Shown: positions 34,104-42,951, counted from the stretch's first letter. The stretch is DNA of 64,000 bases from Vannielia litorea (GCF_019801175.1 NZ_JAHVJR010000001.1:2976001-3040000), one strand, 5' to 3'. Translations and numbers: made by a program. The notes: generated from the letters alone by a model not told the origin.

Positions 34104-35790
34104 AGCAAGCAGCCGCCCGATCCTGTCGGTCGAAAACCTCAACGTCGGGTTCAACACCCGCAAGGGTATGTTCGACGTGCTCCACGGTGTCAGCTTCGAG
34201 CTGAACCGCGGGCGGACAACGGCAATTGTGGGGGAGTCCGGCTCAGGCAAGAGCGTCACCGCGCGGGCGATCCTGAATATGGTCCCGAGGCCCGGGCAGA
34301 TCAACGGCGGGCGGGTGCTGTTCCGCCCCTCCAAGGGCAGCGAGATCGAAACCACCGCGCTGGACCCGCGCGGCAAGGCGATCCGCGATATCAGGGGCGG
34401 CAAGATCGGGATGATCTTTCAGGAGCCGATGAGCAGCCTCAGCCCGGTTCATACCATCGGCAACCAGATCATCGAGGCCGTGCGGCTGCACCGTGACTGC
34501 ACCAAGCAGGAGGCCCGCGAGATCGCCCGCCAGATGCTGGAGCAGGTGGAAATTCCGAAGCCGGAGAAGGCCTTGGATCAATACGCCTTCGAGTTCTCCG
34601 GCGGCATGCGCCAGCGCGCGATGATTGCCATGGCGCTCTCGTGCCACCCCGATGTGCTGATCGCCGATGAGCCAACCACCGCGCTGGATGTCACCACGCA
34701 GGCCGAAATCCTCGACCTTATGCGCAAGCTCCAAGTCGAGCTGAACATGGCGATCATGTTCATCACCCACGACATGGGGGTGGTCGCCGAACTGGCTGAT
34801 GACGTGGTGGTGATGGAGAAGGGCCATGTGGTGGAGACCGGCGAGACCGGGCCGCTCTTTGCCGAGCAACACCACCCCTACACCAAGCGCCTGCTGGGCG
34901 CTGTGAAGCGGCTGGAGGAACCTGCTGCGGCCAAAGTGCGGCCTGCGGCGGATGCAAAGGAGATTTTGCGGGTCGATGACTTGCGGCTGCACTTCGAGAA
35001 GCGCGAGGGGTTCCTTCAGCGGGTGACGGATGTGACCAAGGCAGTGGACGGCGTGAGCTTTTCGCTCAAGGAGGGCGAGGCGCTGGGGATCGTGGGCGAA
35101 AGCGGCTCGGGCAAGACGACCGTGGGCCGCTGCATTGCACGGGTGTATGACCCGGAAGGCACGGTGGATTATCGCGGCTCCAACCTCGTGACGGCGGGCA
35201 AGGCGGAACTGCAAAGCTATCGCCAGCAGATCCGCATGATCTTTCAGGACCCGTTTGCCTCGCTGAACCCGCGGATGACCGTGAAGCAACTCATCGCCGA
35301 GCCGCTGGTGGTGAACGGCGTGGCCTCCGGCTCCGAGCTCGAGGACCGGGTGGCGACGCTGCTGCGCGAGGTAGGTCTCCAACCCGAGATGATGGAGCGC
35401 TACCCACACGCCTTCTCGGGCGGGCAACGGCAACGGATCGTGGTGGCCCGCGCCATCGCGCTGGAGCCCAAGCTGGTGATCGCGGACGAGCCGACCTCGG
35501 CGCTCGACGTCTCGATCCGGACGCAGGTGCTCGACCTGCTGCTGCGGCTCCAGGCAGAAATGGGCCTCAGCTTTATCTTCATCAGTCACGACATGGCTGT
35601 GATCCGCTATTTCTGTGACCGGGTTGCGGTGATGTATCGCGGCAAGATCGTTGAGATCGGCGAGACCGAGGAGATCATCCAGAACCCGCAGCACCCCTAC
35701 ACGCAGGCGCTGCTCTCGTCTGTGCCCATCGCCGACCCGGCCCTGCGCGGCACCCGCCAGCGGCACCGCTATTTGGGAGAGGGGGCGTGA
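34078..35790 (+). CDS. ABC transporter ATPase, fused DppD-DppF type
   Basis: A 570-residue protein with two complete nucleotide-binding domains in one chain, where peptide importers usually have two proteins. Domain 1 (about 10-280): Walker [11 protein letters not shown]-loop [10 protein letters not shown], signature FSGGMRQRA, Walker [13 protein letters not shown]. Domain 2 (about 300-560): Walker [20 protein letters not shown], signature FSGGQRQRI, Walker [13 protein letters not shown]. Both contain the oligopeptide-type C-terminal [16 protein letters not shown] segment. All catalytic motifs are intact. Start uncertain: ATG here or one five codons later; both overlap the permease gene. Confidence 0.88.
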   Translation: MPQTPMATEASSRPILSVENLNVGFNTRKGMFDVLHGVSFELNRGRTTAIVGESGSGKSVTARAILNMVPRPGQINGGRVLFRPSKGSEIETTALDPRGKAIRDIRGGKIGMIFQEPMSSLSPVHTIGNQIIEAVRLHRDCTKQEAREIARQMLEQVEIPKPEKALDQYAFEFSGGMRQRAMIAMALSCHPDVLIADEPTTALDVTTQAEILDLMRKLQVELNMAIMFITHDMGVVAELADDVVVMEKGHVVETGETGPLFAEQHHPYTKRLLGAVKRLEEPAAAKVRPAADAKEILRVDDLRLHFEKREGFLQRVTDVTKAVDGVSFSLKEGEALGIVGESGSGKTTVGRCIARVYDPEGTVDYRGSNLVTAGKAELQSYRQQIRMIFQDPFASLNPRMTVKQLIAEPLVVNGVASGSELEDRVATLLREVGLQPEMMERYPHAFSGGQRQRIVVARAIALEPKLVIADEPTSALDVSIRTQVLDLLLRLQAEMGLSFIFISHDMAVIRYFCDRVAVMYRGKIVEIGETEEIIQNPQHPYTQALLSSVPIADPALRGTRQRHRYLGEGA

Positions 35791-36623
35791 GCTACGCCGA
35801 AGGCATCGCGGAGGTGATCGCGCTGGGGGACTTCCCCTCGCCCGAGGAGGCTGCGGCCTATTGGAACGAAGGAGTGCCCGAGGCGCCTTTCGAGGATCTC
35901 TGCTACACGGGCGGAGGTGGCCAGTCGCAGCGGGCGCGGCTCTACAGGGGCGGCGGGGCCGGGACCTTGCTATACATCCACGGCGGCGGATGGGCGGGAG
36001 GCTCTATCGAGCTGCACCAGCCTTCGGCAGCCGGGATGGCGCTGCAGAGCGGGTGGGATGTGCTGAGCATCAGCTACCGGCTCGCCCCGGCCCACCCCTT
36101 CCCCGCCGGGCTGGAGGATTGCCGGGCTGCGCTGGACTTCCTCGCCGCGAAGGGTGGAAAACTCGCCATCGGAGGCGCCTCGGCAGGGGCCAACCTCGCA
36201 CTGGCAACCGCGCTCTCGACCGATGTGCCGCTCGCCGGAATGGTGCTGTTCTATGGGGTCTATGGCGACGATTTCGAGACAGAGAGTTACCGCCGCCACG
36301 AGGCCGGCCCCGGCCTGACCCGCACCCGGATGCAGGAGCTCTTCGCCATGTATGACCCGGGCCAATCCCGCGACCCTTTGATCGCCCCGCTTAAGGCCGA
36401 CCTGCATGGCCTGCCGCCCGCCCTGCTAATCGCCGCTGAAGTGGACGTTCTGCGCAGCGAGAACGAAGCCATGGCGGACGCGCTGCAAAACGCCGGGGTG
36501 CCGACCACCTGGCACGTGGAGCCGGGCGTGACTCACGGATTCATCAATCGCGGGCGCCTCGTGCCTGCCGCCGAGGCCTGCATCACGCGGGCCGCACATT
36601 TTCTCAAGGAGACCCTCACATGA
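35787..36623 (+). CDS. Alpha/beta hydrolase, HSL-type esterase
   Basis: A 278-residue cytoplasmic esterase of the hormone-sensitive-lipase group. The oxyanion motif is YIHGGGWAGG (about 66-75), the nucleophile GGASAGANLA, the acid Asp in AAEVDVLRSE and the His in GVTHGFINRG. It begins with GTG overlapping the ATPase gene stop (GTGA) and ends overlapping a dehydratase gene, so it is part of the importer operon. It may deacylate the imported compound. No signal peptide. Confidence 0.8.
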   Translation: MSYAEGIAEVIALGDFPSPEEAAAYWNEGVPEAPFEDLCYTGGGGQSQRARLYRGGGAGTLLYIHGGGWAGGSIELHQPSAAGMALQSGWDVLSISYRLAPAHPFPAGLEDCRAALDFLAAKGGKLAIGGASAGANLALATALSTDVPLAGMVLFYGVYGDDFETESYRRHEAGPGLTRTRMQELFAMYDPGQSRDPLIAPLKADLHGLPPALLIAAEVDVLRSENEAMADALQNAGVPTTWHVEPGVTHGFINRGRLVPAAEACITRAAHFLKETLT

Positions 36624-37774
36624 AGATCGAGCGCGTCGAGGCGATCACCTTCACCCACCGCACCTACACCCAGCGCGACAGCGACGGGCACAACCATCCC
36701 GGCCCGGAAGGCACCGGCACTTCGGCGTTGCTGCAGATCACCTGCGACGATGGCACCGTTGGTCAGGCCATTTGCCGCCCGACCGACCTGCGCCCGGATG
36801 TGCTGGAGCGCTTTGTGCGACCCAACCTGATCGGGCAAAGCCCGCTGCTGATCGAGCGGGCCTGGTATGCGATCTACAAGTGGCAGCGGCTCTCGGGCGG
36901 GCAGCTGACCGACCGTGCGCTCACCGCCGTCGACCTCGCGCTCTGGGACTTGATGGGCAAGGTCACGGGCCAGCCGGTCTGGAAGCTGATCGGCGGTTAC
37001 CGACCCAAGATTCTCGCCTATGGCTCGACCATGTGCGGCGATGACATGGAGGGCGGGCTGGCCACACCCGAGGATTACGCCCGCTTTGCCGAATGGATGC
37101 TCGGGCGCGGCTATAAGGCCATCAAGCTGCACGGCTGGATGGTCCCGATGCCCGGCGCGCCGGACGTGAAGCTCGACTACCGCGCCTGCGCCGCCGTGCG
37201 CGAGGTCGTCGGCCCCGATATCCCGCTGATGCTCGACCCGCATCACTTCTACCCACGCAGCGATGTGCTCTGGCTCGCCAACAAACTGGCGGAGCTCGAT
37301 TTTGTCTGGATGGAGGAGCCGATGGAGGAGGCCTCAATGAGCTCCTACAAGTGGCTCACCGCGAGCACGGGGCTCAACATTCTGGGGCCGGAGACGATGA
37401 CCGGCAAGCATTGGACCCGCGCCGAATGGGTCAAGCATGACGCCTGCGACATGGTCCGCACAGGGGTGTGGGATGTCGGCGGGATCAGCCCGGCGATGAA
37501 ATGCGCCCATATGGCAGAGAGCTTCCACATGGCCTGCGAGGTGCATGGCACCGGGGCGGGTAACCTCGCCGTGGCCTTGGCCTCGCACAACTGCACCTAC
37601 TACGAGCGCGGGCTGCTGCACCCCTTCATAGATTACGACGCGCCGGCGGACTACCAGAACAGAATCGACGACGAGATGGATGCCGATGGCTATGTGCATG
37701 GCCGCGAGGAGCCGGGGCTGGGGCAGGACCTGAACATGGAATACATCGAGGCGCATCGGGTGAATAATGACTGA
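36620..37774 (+). CDS. Enolase-superfamily enzyme, mandelate racemase subgroup, specificity unknown
   Basis: A 384-residue enolase-superfamily protein, probably a sugar-acid dehydratase or a racemase/cycloisomerase. In the barrel, the usual K-x-K is AIKLHGW (Lys-x-His). Metal ligands are in MLDPHHFY (Asp), WMEEPM (Glu) and LGPETM (Glu), with a possible catalytic His in CEVHGTGAGN. This combination does not match the galactonate, glucarate or talarate types in this same window. The N-terminal domain begins KIERVEAITFTHRTYTQ. Overlaps its neighbours on both sides, so it acts on the substrate of this operon. Confidence 0.7.
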   Translation: MKIERVEAITFTHRTYTQRDSDGHNHPGPEGTGTSALLQITCDDGTVGQAICRPTDLRPDVLERFVRPNLIGQSPLLIERAWYAIYKWQRLSGGQLTDRALTAVDLALWDLMGKVTGQPVWKLIGGYRPKILAYGSTMCGDDMEGGLATPEDYARFAEWMLGRGYKAIKLHGWMVPMPGAPDVKLDYRACAAVREVVGPDIPLMLDPHHFYPRSDVLWLANKLAELDFVWMEEPMEEASMSSYKWLTASTGLNILGPETMTGKHWTRAEWVKHDACDMVRTGVWDVGGISPAMKCAHMAESFHMACEVHGTGAGNLAVALASHNCTYYERGLLHPFIDYDAPADYQNRIDDEMDADGYVHGREEPGLGQDLNMEYIEAHRVNND

Positions 37775-39005
37775 CCTGCACATCGCGGACGTTCGCGTCA
37801 CCCCCATCGCCTTCGCCGATCCGCCGCTGCTGAACAACGCGGGCTGCCACCAGCCGTTCGCGCTCCGCTCGATCATCGAGGTGGAAACCGAAGATGGCGT
37901 GGTGGGTCTTGGCGAGAGCTACGGCGCGGCGGCGGTTGTGGAGGGGATCAAGGCTGCGGGGGCCGCAATGGTCGGCCGCAAGGTGACTGACCTCAATGCG
38001 CTCTGGGCGGCGGCGCAGGGCGGCGGACGGACGGAGGGCTACACCGGGGCGGAGGCCGTGGTGCCACGGGTTGTCGCCGCCATTGAAGTGGCGATGTGGG
38101 ACGCGCTCGGCAAGGCGACCGGGCAGCGGGTGGTGGACCTGCTGGGCGGGCAGGTGCGTGAACGCGTGCCGTTCTCGGCCTATCTGTTTTACAAGTTCGG
38201 CGCCCACGCCGATGGCACGACCGATGACTGGGGCGAGGCACTTACTCCGGAGGGGCTGGTGGAACAGGCCCGCAAGATGGTGATTCAGAACGGTTTCAAG
38301 GCGATCAAGCTGAAGGCGGGCGTGCTGGAGCCGGAAGAAGAGATTGCCGGGCTGGAGGCGCTTCGCGCGGCCTTCCCCGATGCGCCCTTGAGGATCGATC
38401 CGAACGGCGGCTGGACGGTGGAGACCACGCTAAAGCTGCTGCCCCGGCTGACCGGGCTGGTGGAATACCTCGAAGACCCGACCGCCGGGCTGAGCGAGAA
38501 CGCGCAGGTGCAGGCGGCGACCGATATTCCACTGGCGACAAACATGTATGTCGTTGAAAACGCGCATCTTCCCTCGAACATGGCGCAGGATGCCTTTCGG
38601 GTGATCCTTAGCGATCACCACTATTGGGGCGGGCTGATGGCCTGCCGCCAGCTGGCCCATATCTGCGATTTATGGGGGCTGGGGCTGGGCATGCACTCCA
38701 ACTCGCACCTTGGTATCTCACTGGCGGCGATGACCCATCTGGCCGCCGCCACACGGAACCTCACCTACGATTGCGACACGCATCAGCCGTGGCAGGTGGA
38801 TGAGGTGATCGAGGGCGGCAAACTCGCCTTTGAAGGCGGCTCGCTGGCGGTGCCTGAGGGGCCGGGGCTGGGCGTGACGTTGGACCGAGAGGCGCTGGCG
38901 CGACTGAACCAGAACTACCTCGCCTGCGGCTACACCAAGCGTGACGATGCCACCGAGATGCGCAAGCACTGGCCGGACTGGACCTTTGGCCGGCCGAAGT
39001 TCTGA
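37767..39005 (+). CDS. gudD: Glucarate dehydratase-family enzyme
   Basis: A 412-residue enolase-superfamily enzyme of the glucarate dehydratase subgroup. Diagnostic pieces are AIKLKAG (catalytic K-x-K), RIDPNGGW (Asp, Asn), YLEDPTAG (Glu), SDHHYWGGL (Asp) and MHSNSHLGISLAAMTHLAAA (catalytic His). GudD dehydrates D-glucarate to 5-keto-4-deoxy-glucarate, the substrate of KdgD encoded 1.6 kb downstream. It is slightly shorter than the enterobacterial enzyme. The stop codon lies only three bases from the end of the convergent gntR gene, leaving no room for a terminator. Confidence 0.82.
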   Translation: MTDLHIADVRVTPIAFADPPLLNNAGCHQPFALRSIIEVETEDGVVGLGESYGAAAVVEGIKAAGAAMVGRKVTDLNALWAAAQGGGRTEGYTGAEAVVPRVVAAIEVAMWDALGKATGQRVVDLLGGQVRERVPFSAYLFYKFGAHADGTTDDWGEALTPEGLVEQARKMVIQNGFKAIKLKAGVLEPEEEIAGLEALRAAFPDAPLRIDPNGGWTVETTLKLLPRLTGLVEYLEDPTAGLSENAQVQAATDIPLATNMYVVENAHLPSNMAQDAFRVILSDHHYWGGLMACRQLAHICDLWGLGLGMHSNSHLGISLAAMTHLAAATRNLTYDCDTHQPWQVDEVIEGGKLAFEGGSLAVPEGPGLGVTLDREALARLNQNYLACGYTKRDDATEMRKHWPDWTFGRPKF

Positions 39006-39008
39006 CGG

Positions 39009-39740
39009 TCAATCGGGGAAGTAGGCGGGGTGATCGGCGCGGAGCTTTTCAAGGCGGCTGACGGTTTGGCTCAGGTGGTTGCGCACGGCGGCCACGGCCT
39101 GCTCGGCATCGCCGGCCGCCAGCGCGGCGATAATCTCACGGTGCTCGCGAATGATCCGGCTGACCTTCTCGTCATCCCACATATCGAGCCGCCGCAGGCG
39201 GTTGAGGTGACCGGAGCGGGAGCGGATCAGCCGGTGCAGCCCAGCGTAGCCGGCAGCGGCGAGCAGGGCCTGGTGGAAGGCGTCGTCGATATCCTGAAAG
39301 GCGGAGATGTCATCGCCATTGGCGATCACCATTTCCTGCATGGAAACCAAGGTCTTGAGCCGGGTCAGGGTGTTTTCGCCCACGCCCTCGGAAGCCAGCT
39401 TGCGAACCACCTCAATCTCGACCGAGCGGCGCAAAAAGTGGGCCTCTTCGATCTCGTCGGGGTCGATGCGGGTGACGAGGGTTTTGCTCTGGGGGAAGAT
39501 ATCCACCAGCCCCTCGGCCTCGAGCTTTTGCAAGGCGTCCCGCAGCGGGGTCTGGCTGATGCCATACTCGCGGGCGAGATCATTGCGGGTGAGCACGGTG
39601 TCGGGCGGGAGCTGGAGAGAGATGATCCGGCGGCGGAGCGAATCGAGCGTGCGGGCCGCGGCAGTTTGCGGGGCACCACGCCCGTCAGCCCCGATTCCGA
39701 GGCGGGCGATGACGTCTGTGAAGGTGCCCTGATCGTTCAT
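39009..39740 (-). CDS. GntR-family regulator, FCD subfamily (regulator 3)
   Basis: A 243-residue regulator. HTH about 25-95 (AAARTLDSLRRRIISLQL...LTRNDLAREYGISQTPLRDALQKL), FCD domain about 105-230 with FQDIDDAFHQALL (Asp, His), REHREIIAAL and VRNHLSQ. The ATG was preferred to a TTG 13 codons upstream, which gives a low-complexity extension. It is divergent from the RraA-kdgD pair. The sequence ACTAATATATCAGT in that promoter and again before the TRAP operon is its likely operator, which would place kdgD and the TRAP operon under one control. Confidence 0.85.
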   Translation of the reverse strand: MNDQGTFTDVIARLGIGADGRGAPQTAAARTLDSLRRRIISLQLPPDTVLTRNDLAREYGISQTPLRDALQKLEAEGLVDIFPQSKTLVTRIDPDEIEEAHFLRRSVEIEVVRKLASEGVGENTLTRLKTLVSMQEMVIANGDDISAFQDIDDAFHQALLAAAGYAGLHRLIRSRSGHLNRLRRLDMWDDEKVSRIIREHREIIAALAAGDAEQAVAAVRNHLSQTVSRLEKLRADHPAYFPD

Positions 39741-39807
39741 GTTAGCGTTATCAACCCTGAAACTACGGCATTCTGCCAACCCGAGTGGGCCATTGCAAGA
39801 CCAGAGG

Positions 39808-39822
39808 CACTAATATATCAGT
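39808..39822. promoter_or_regulatory. Operator CACTAATATATCAGT, copy 1
   Basis: An imperfect palindrome (ACT-n-ATATAT-n-AGT) in the 118-bp region between regulator 3 and the RraA-family gene. The same 15 bases recur upstream of the TRAP operon. Such an AT-rich exact repeat is unlikely by chance in this GC-rich window. Confidence 0.7.
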
Positions 39823-39858
39823 TGGCGCGACACGAGCCAGAACACGGGAGGTTGCGCC

Positions 39859-40575
39859 ATGTCGTTCACTGAAGAGATCCGCGAGCGGCTGATGGGCGTT
39901 TCTGTCGCCACGCTCGCAACTGCCCTCTACAAGCGCGGTCTGCGCAATCAGGTGTTGCAGGATGTGCGGCCGGTGGCCGTGAAGGGCCGCAATATGGTCG
40001 GGCCGGCCTTTACGCTTCGTTACATTCCCGCGCGAGAAGACCGGAACCAGCTGGTTGTCTTCCGCGATCCGAACCACCCGCAGCGGCAGGCCATTGAGCA
40101 ATGCCCGGAAGGCCACGTGATGGTGATGGACAGCCGGAAGGACCCGCGCGCGGCGTCCTCGGGCGACATCCTGATCACCCGGCTCATGGTGCGCGGCGGC
40201 GCGGGGGTTGTCACCGATGGCGGCTTTCGCGATGCGGGCACCATCGCGGGCCTCGACATCCCGGCCTATCACAACCGCCCCTCCTCCCCGACCAACCTGA
40301 CGTTGCACGAGGCGATCGAGATCAACGGCCCGATCGGCTGTGGCGATGTGGCGGTCTTCCCCGGTGACGTGATCGTGGGTGACTACGAGAGCGTCATCGT
40401 GATCCCGGCGGAGATTGCCGAAGAGGTGAGCGCCGAGGCGGTGGAGATGACCGCCTATGAAGATTTCGTGGTGGAGCAGGTGAAGGAGGGCGCGACGATC
40501 ATCGGCCTCTACCCGGCCACCAAGGAAGAGAACCTGGCCAAGTTCGAGACTTGGCGCAAAGAGAACAACCGCTGA
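39859..40575 (+). CDS. RraA/HMG-aldolase-family protein
   Basis: A 238-residue protein of the RraA-like fold, a family that includes the HMG/CHA aldolases and the ribonuclease E inhibitor RraA. The core shows DSRKDPRAASSGDILITRLMVRGGAGVVTDGGFRD, where the Gly-x-x-x-x-x-Arg and Asp residues form the metal/substrate site of the aldolases, and a PGDVIVGDYESVIVIP block. Paired with kdgD (10-base gap) behind a sugar-acid GntR operator, so an aldolase, decarboxylase or dehydratase acting on a keto-deoxy acid is more likely than RNase control. Exact reaction unknown. Confidence 0.75.
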   Translation: MSFTEEIRERLMGVSVATLATALYKRGLRNQVLQDVRPVAVKGRNMVGPAFTLRYIPAREDRNQLVVFRDPNHPQRQAIEQCPEGHVMVMDSRKDPRAASSGDILITRLMVRGGAGVVTDGGFRDAGTIAGLDIPAYHNRPSSPTNLTLHEAIEINGPIGCGDVAVFPGDVIVGDYESVIVIPAEIAEEVSAEAVEMTAYEDFVVEQVKEGATIIGLYPATKEENLAKFETWRKENNR

Positions 40576-40585
40576 GGAAAACCCC

Positions 40586-41491
40586 ATGCTCGACAACAAA
40601 GATCTTCAGGCCCGCATCAAGACCGGGCTGCTCTCTTTCCCGGTCACGCCGTTTGGCGAGGACGGGGGATTTGCCGCCGATCCGTTCCGCAAGCATCTGG
40701 AATGGTTGAGCGATTACGAGGTCGCGGGGCTCATTGTGGCGGGCGGCACGGGCGAGATGTTCTCGCTGACGCCGCAGGAAATCGTGGATGTGGTGAAGGT
40801 CGCCAAGGAGGCCCAGCCGGGCCAGCCGATCATTGCCGGCTGCGGCTACGGCACGCGGCTGGCCTGCGAGATTGCGCAGGGCATCGAGGCGGCGGGCGGC
40901 GACGGTATCCTGCTGCTGCCGCACTACCTGATCGGCGCACCGGCGGACGGGATCGAGGCGCATATCCGGGCGGTCTGCAAAGCCACCAAGATGGCCGTGA
41001 TCGTTTACAACCGGGGCCAGGCGCGGGTGACGGAAGACATGATCGCGCGTCTGGCGGACGAATGCCCCAACCTGATCGGCTTCAAGGATGGCACCGGCGA
41101 TATCGACACCGTGCGGCGCATCACCGTGCGTATGGGCGACCGGTTGAGCTACATAGGCGGGATGCCCACGCATGAGCTGTTCGCGCAGGCCTATAGCGGC
41201 GCGGGGATGCCCACCTACTCCTCGGCTGTGTTCAACTTTGTCCCCGAGACGGCGCTGGAGTTCCATGCTGCTTTCACCTCCGGTGACGATGCGAAATGCG
41301 AGCAGATGCTGCGCGATTTCTACTATCCGTTCGCCAAGATCCGTGACCGCAAGACCGGCTATGCGGTGAGCGCGATCAAGGCGGGCGTGAAGCTGCGCGG
41401 CTTTGAAACCGGGCCGGTTCGCAGCCCGCTGACCGACCTGACCGACGAGGAAATGGGCCTGATGGAGCAGCTCATCGCGGGGCGCAAATAA
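40586..41491 (+). CDS. kdgD: 5-dehydro-4-deoxyglucarate dehydratase, DHDPS family
   Basis: A 301-residue TIM-barrel lyase. The KdgD-type opening GLLSFPVTPFGEDG is followed by VAGGTGEMFSLT, catalytic Tyr in VIVYNRGQ and Schiff-base Lys in LIGFKDGTGD. KdgD removes water and CO2 from 5-keto-4-deoxy-D-glucarate to give 2-ketoglutarate semialdehyde. The substrate can be made by the gudD-like and galactarate dehydratase genes in this window; the product would be oxidised by the KGSA dehydrogenase at 52.9 kb. A conserved repeat and a good terminator follow. Confidence 0.88.
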   Translation: MLDNKDLQARIKTGLLSFPVTPFGEDGGFAADPFRKHLEWLSDYEVAGLIVAGGTGEMFSLTPQEIVDVVKVAKEAQPGQPIIAGCGYGTRLACEIAQGIEAAGGDGILLLPHYLIGAPADGIEAHIRAVCKATKMAVIVYNRGQARVTEDMIARLADECPNLIGFKDGTGDIDTVRRITVRMGDRLSYIGGMPTHELFAQAYSGAGMPTYSSAVFNFVPETALEFHAAFTSGDDAKCEQMLRDFYYPFAKIRDRKTGYAVSAIKAGVKLRGFETGPVRSPLTDLTDEEMGLMEQLIAGRK

Positions 41492-41504
41492 ACCTGCGCT
41501 GAAG

Positions 41505-41590
41505 GTTAACGACCCACCGATGCGCTGAAATCGGGGGATACACAACTGATGCACATCCTATGCACATTCCATGCATACGCGATGCGCCAA
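41505..41590 (+). repeat. Conserved non-coding element with ATGCAC iterations, copy 2
   Basis: Begins at a GTTAAC (41505-41510), 14 bases after the kdgD stop, and includes the 41-base core 41540-41580 shared with copy 1 at 17554-17594 (opposite strand). ATGCAC or close variants recur at about 10-11-base spacing, close to one helical turn. The placement after a stop codon is the same as in copy 1. Confidence 0.6.
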
Positions 41591-41599
41591 AATTGTGGA

Positions 41600-41641
41600 G
41601 GGCCGCTTCGTTGCCACAAGGCACGGCGGCCCTTCTCTTTT
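41600..41641 (+). terminator. Rho-independent terminator after kdgD
   Basis: Stem GGGCCGC/GCGGCCC (41600-41606 with 41626-41632), extended by an inner TTGCC/GGCA pair, followed by TTCTCTTTT. The best classical terminator in the window; it isolates the TRAP operon promoter from kdgD. Confidence 0.8.
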
Positions 41642-41689
41642 GTAACCTTTTTGCCCGGCGCCTTGGCTGGAGGCTTGCCGCAATTGGGT

Positions 41690-41704
41690 CACTAATATAT
41701 CAGT
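41690..41704. promoter_or_regulatory. Operator CACTAATATATCAGT, copy 2
   Basis: Identical over 15 bases to the site before the RraA-kdgD pair. It lies 66 bases upstream of the TRAP binding-protein start and after the kdgD terminator, the expected promoter position. Confidence 0.7.
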
Positions 41705-41770
41705 AAGCGAGTCGCAGCGTCAGGGGAGGACCGGGCGCGCGGCCCGAAACAGGTAAACGGGAGGATACCA

Positions 41771-42811
41771 ATGACATTCAAAACCCTCGCCAAGACGGTC
41801 AGCACCCTTGCGGTGGCTTCCGTCATCGGCGCCATGGCGACGGCCTCGATGGCCGCCGAGCGGACTCTGAAAATTCAGACCAGCTCGAACGCCAGCCACG
41901 CTTCGCTGGCCTATCTCAACGAAGAGTGGGTGCCCAAGCTGGAAGAGATGACCGGCGGTTCGCTGGGTGTCGAGCTTCTGCCCGTGGACGCGGTGGTGCC
42001 GCGCCGCGAGACCGCCGAAGCCATCGGCGTTGGCATCCTCGACGGCGACCTCACCTCGATCAACTACTTCGCCGGTGTCGACCCGGCCTTTGCGCTGATG
42101 GGCGACCTGATCGCGGGCTACGACAGCGCCGACCAGATCCAGGCCTTCTGTGCGCAGGGCGGCGGCAAGGAGATGCTGCAAAAGCTCTTTGATGCCCACT
42201 TCCCGGGTGTGCATGTGGTTGGCTGCGGCGCCTATGCCCGCGAGGCCTTTGTCTCAAAGGTGCCGGTGCGCGGCGTGGAAGACCTGCAGGGCCTGAAGAT
42301 CCGCTCGCCCGAGGGCCTTGCCGCTGACGTGTTCAAGCGCGCGGGTGCTGCGCCTGTGTCGATGTCCGGCTCGGAGACCTATGGCGCGCTGGAGAAGGGC
42401 GTGATCGACGCCGCCGACAACTCGGCCTATGCCAACAACGACGCCAACGGGATGCACAAGATCGCCAAATACCCGATCTTCCCCGGCATCCACTCCACTC
42501 CGATCCTGCAGTTCACCATCAGCCAGCAGGTTTATGACGAGCTGAGCGAGCAGGAGCGTGTGGCGCTCGAGACCTGGTATCTCGCCGCCTACAACGGGCT
42601 GCGTCAGCACTTCGACCGTCTCGACCGCCAGTTGGTGGCCCGCGACAAGGCTGCCGGTGAACTGGAGATCATCGACTGGCCGCAGGAAGAGCGCGACAAG
42701 CTCCGTGTCATCGCCCAGGAAGCCTGGAGCGCCTTTGCCTCTCAGACCGAGCTGGCTCAGGAAGTCTATGACGCGCATGTCGCCTTCATGAAAGAAGCCG
42801 GGCTGCTCTGA
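41771..42811 (+). CDS. TRAP transporter substrate-binding protein, DctP family
   Basis: A 346-residue periplasmic binding protein. Signal peptide about 1-28 (ending ATASMAA), then TLKIQTSSNASHASLAYLNEEWVPKLEEMTGG. The TRAP signature is around residues 165-200, with VRGVEDLQGLKIRSPEGLAADVFKRAGAAPVSM, whose Arg in LKIRSP grips the ligand carboxylate. Ligands are therefore organic acids; an aldarate or uronate fits the downstream dehydratases. GGGAGG ribosome site. First gene of a seven-gene operon. Confidence 0.9.
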   Translation: MTFKTLAKTVSTLAVASVIGAMATASMAAERTLKIQTSSNASHASLAYLNEEWVPKLEEMTGGSLGVELLPVDAVVPRRETAEAIGVGILDGDLTSINYFAGVDPAFALMGDLIAGYDSADQIQAFCAQGGGKEMLQKLFDAHFPGVHVVGCGAYAREAFVSKVPVRGVEDLQGLKIRSPEGLAADVFKRAGAAPVSMSGSETYGALEKGVIDAADNSAYANNDANGMHKIAKYPIFPGIHSTPILQFTISQQVYDELSEQERVALETWYLAAYNGLRQHFDRLDRQLVARDKAAGELEIIDWPQEERDKLRVIAQEAWSAFASQTELAQEVYDAHVAFMKEAGLL

Positions 42812-42822
42812 GCCCAGCTTGA

Positions 42823-42852
42823 GCCTGCGCCCCCTGACCGGCGGGCGCAGGC
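42823..42852 (+). terminator. Hairpin between TRAP binding-protein and permease genes
   Basis: A perfect 10-bp stem GCCTGCGCCC/GGGCGCAGGC with a 10-base loop, 12 bases after the stop codon and without a T-run. Probably reduces read-through or stabilises the upstream message, keeping binding protein in excess. Confidence 0.55.
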
Positions 42853-42951
42853 CACTCTTGCCCCAAGGGGCACAGCCGATCTTTGCCCTACGGGGCTACC
42901 AGAATTTCCGCGAGAGGGACGGCCCCTGAGAGGGCCAAGGGGAGCGCGCAG

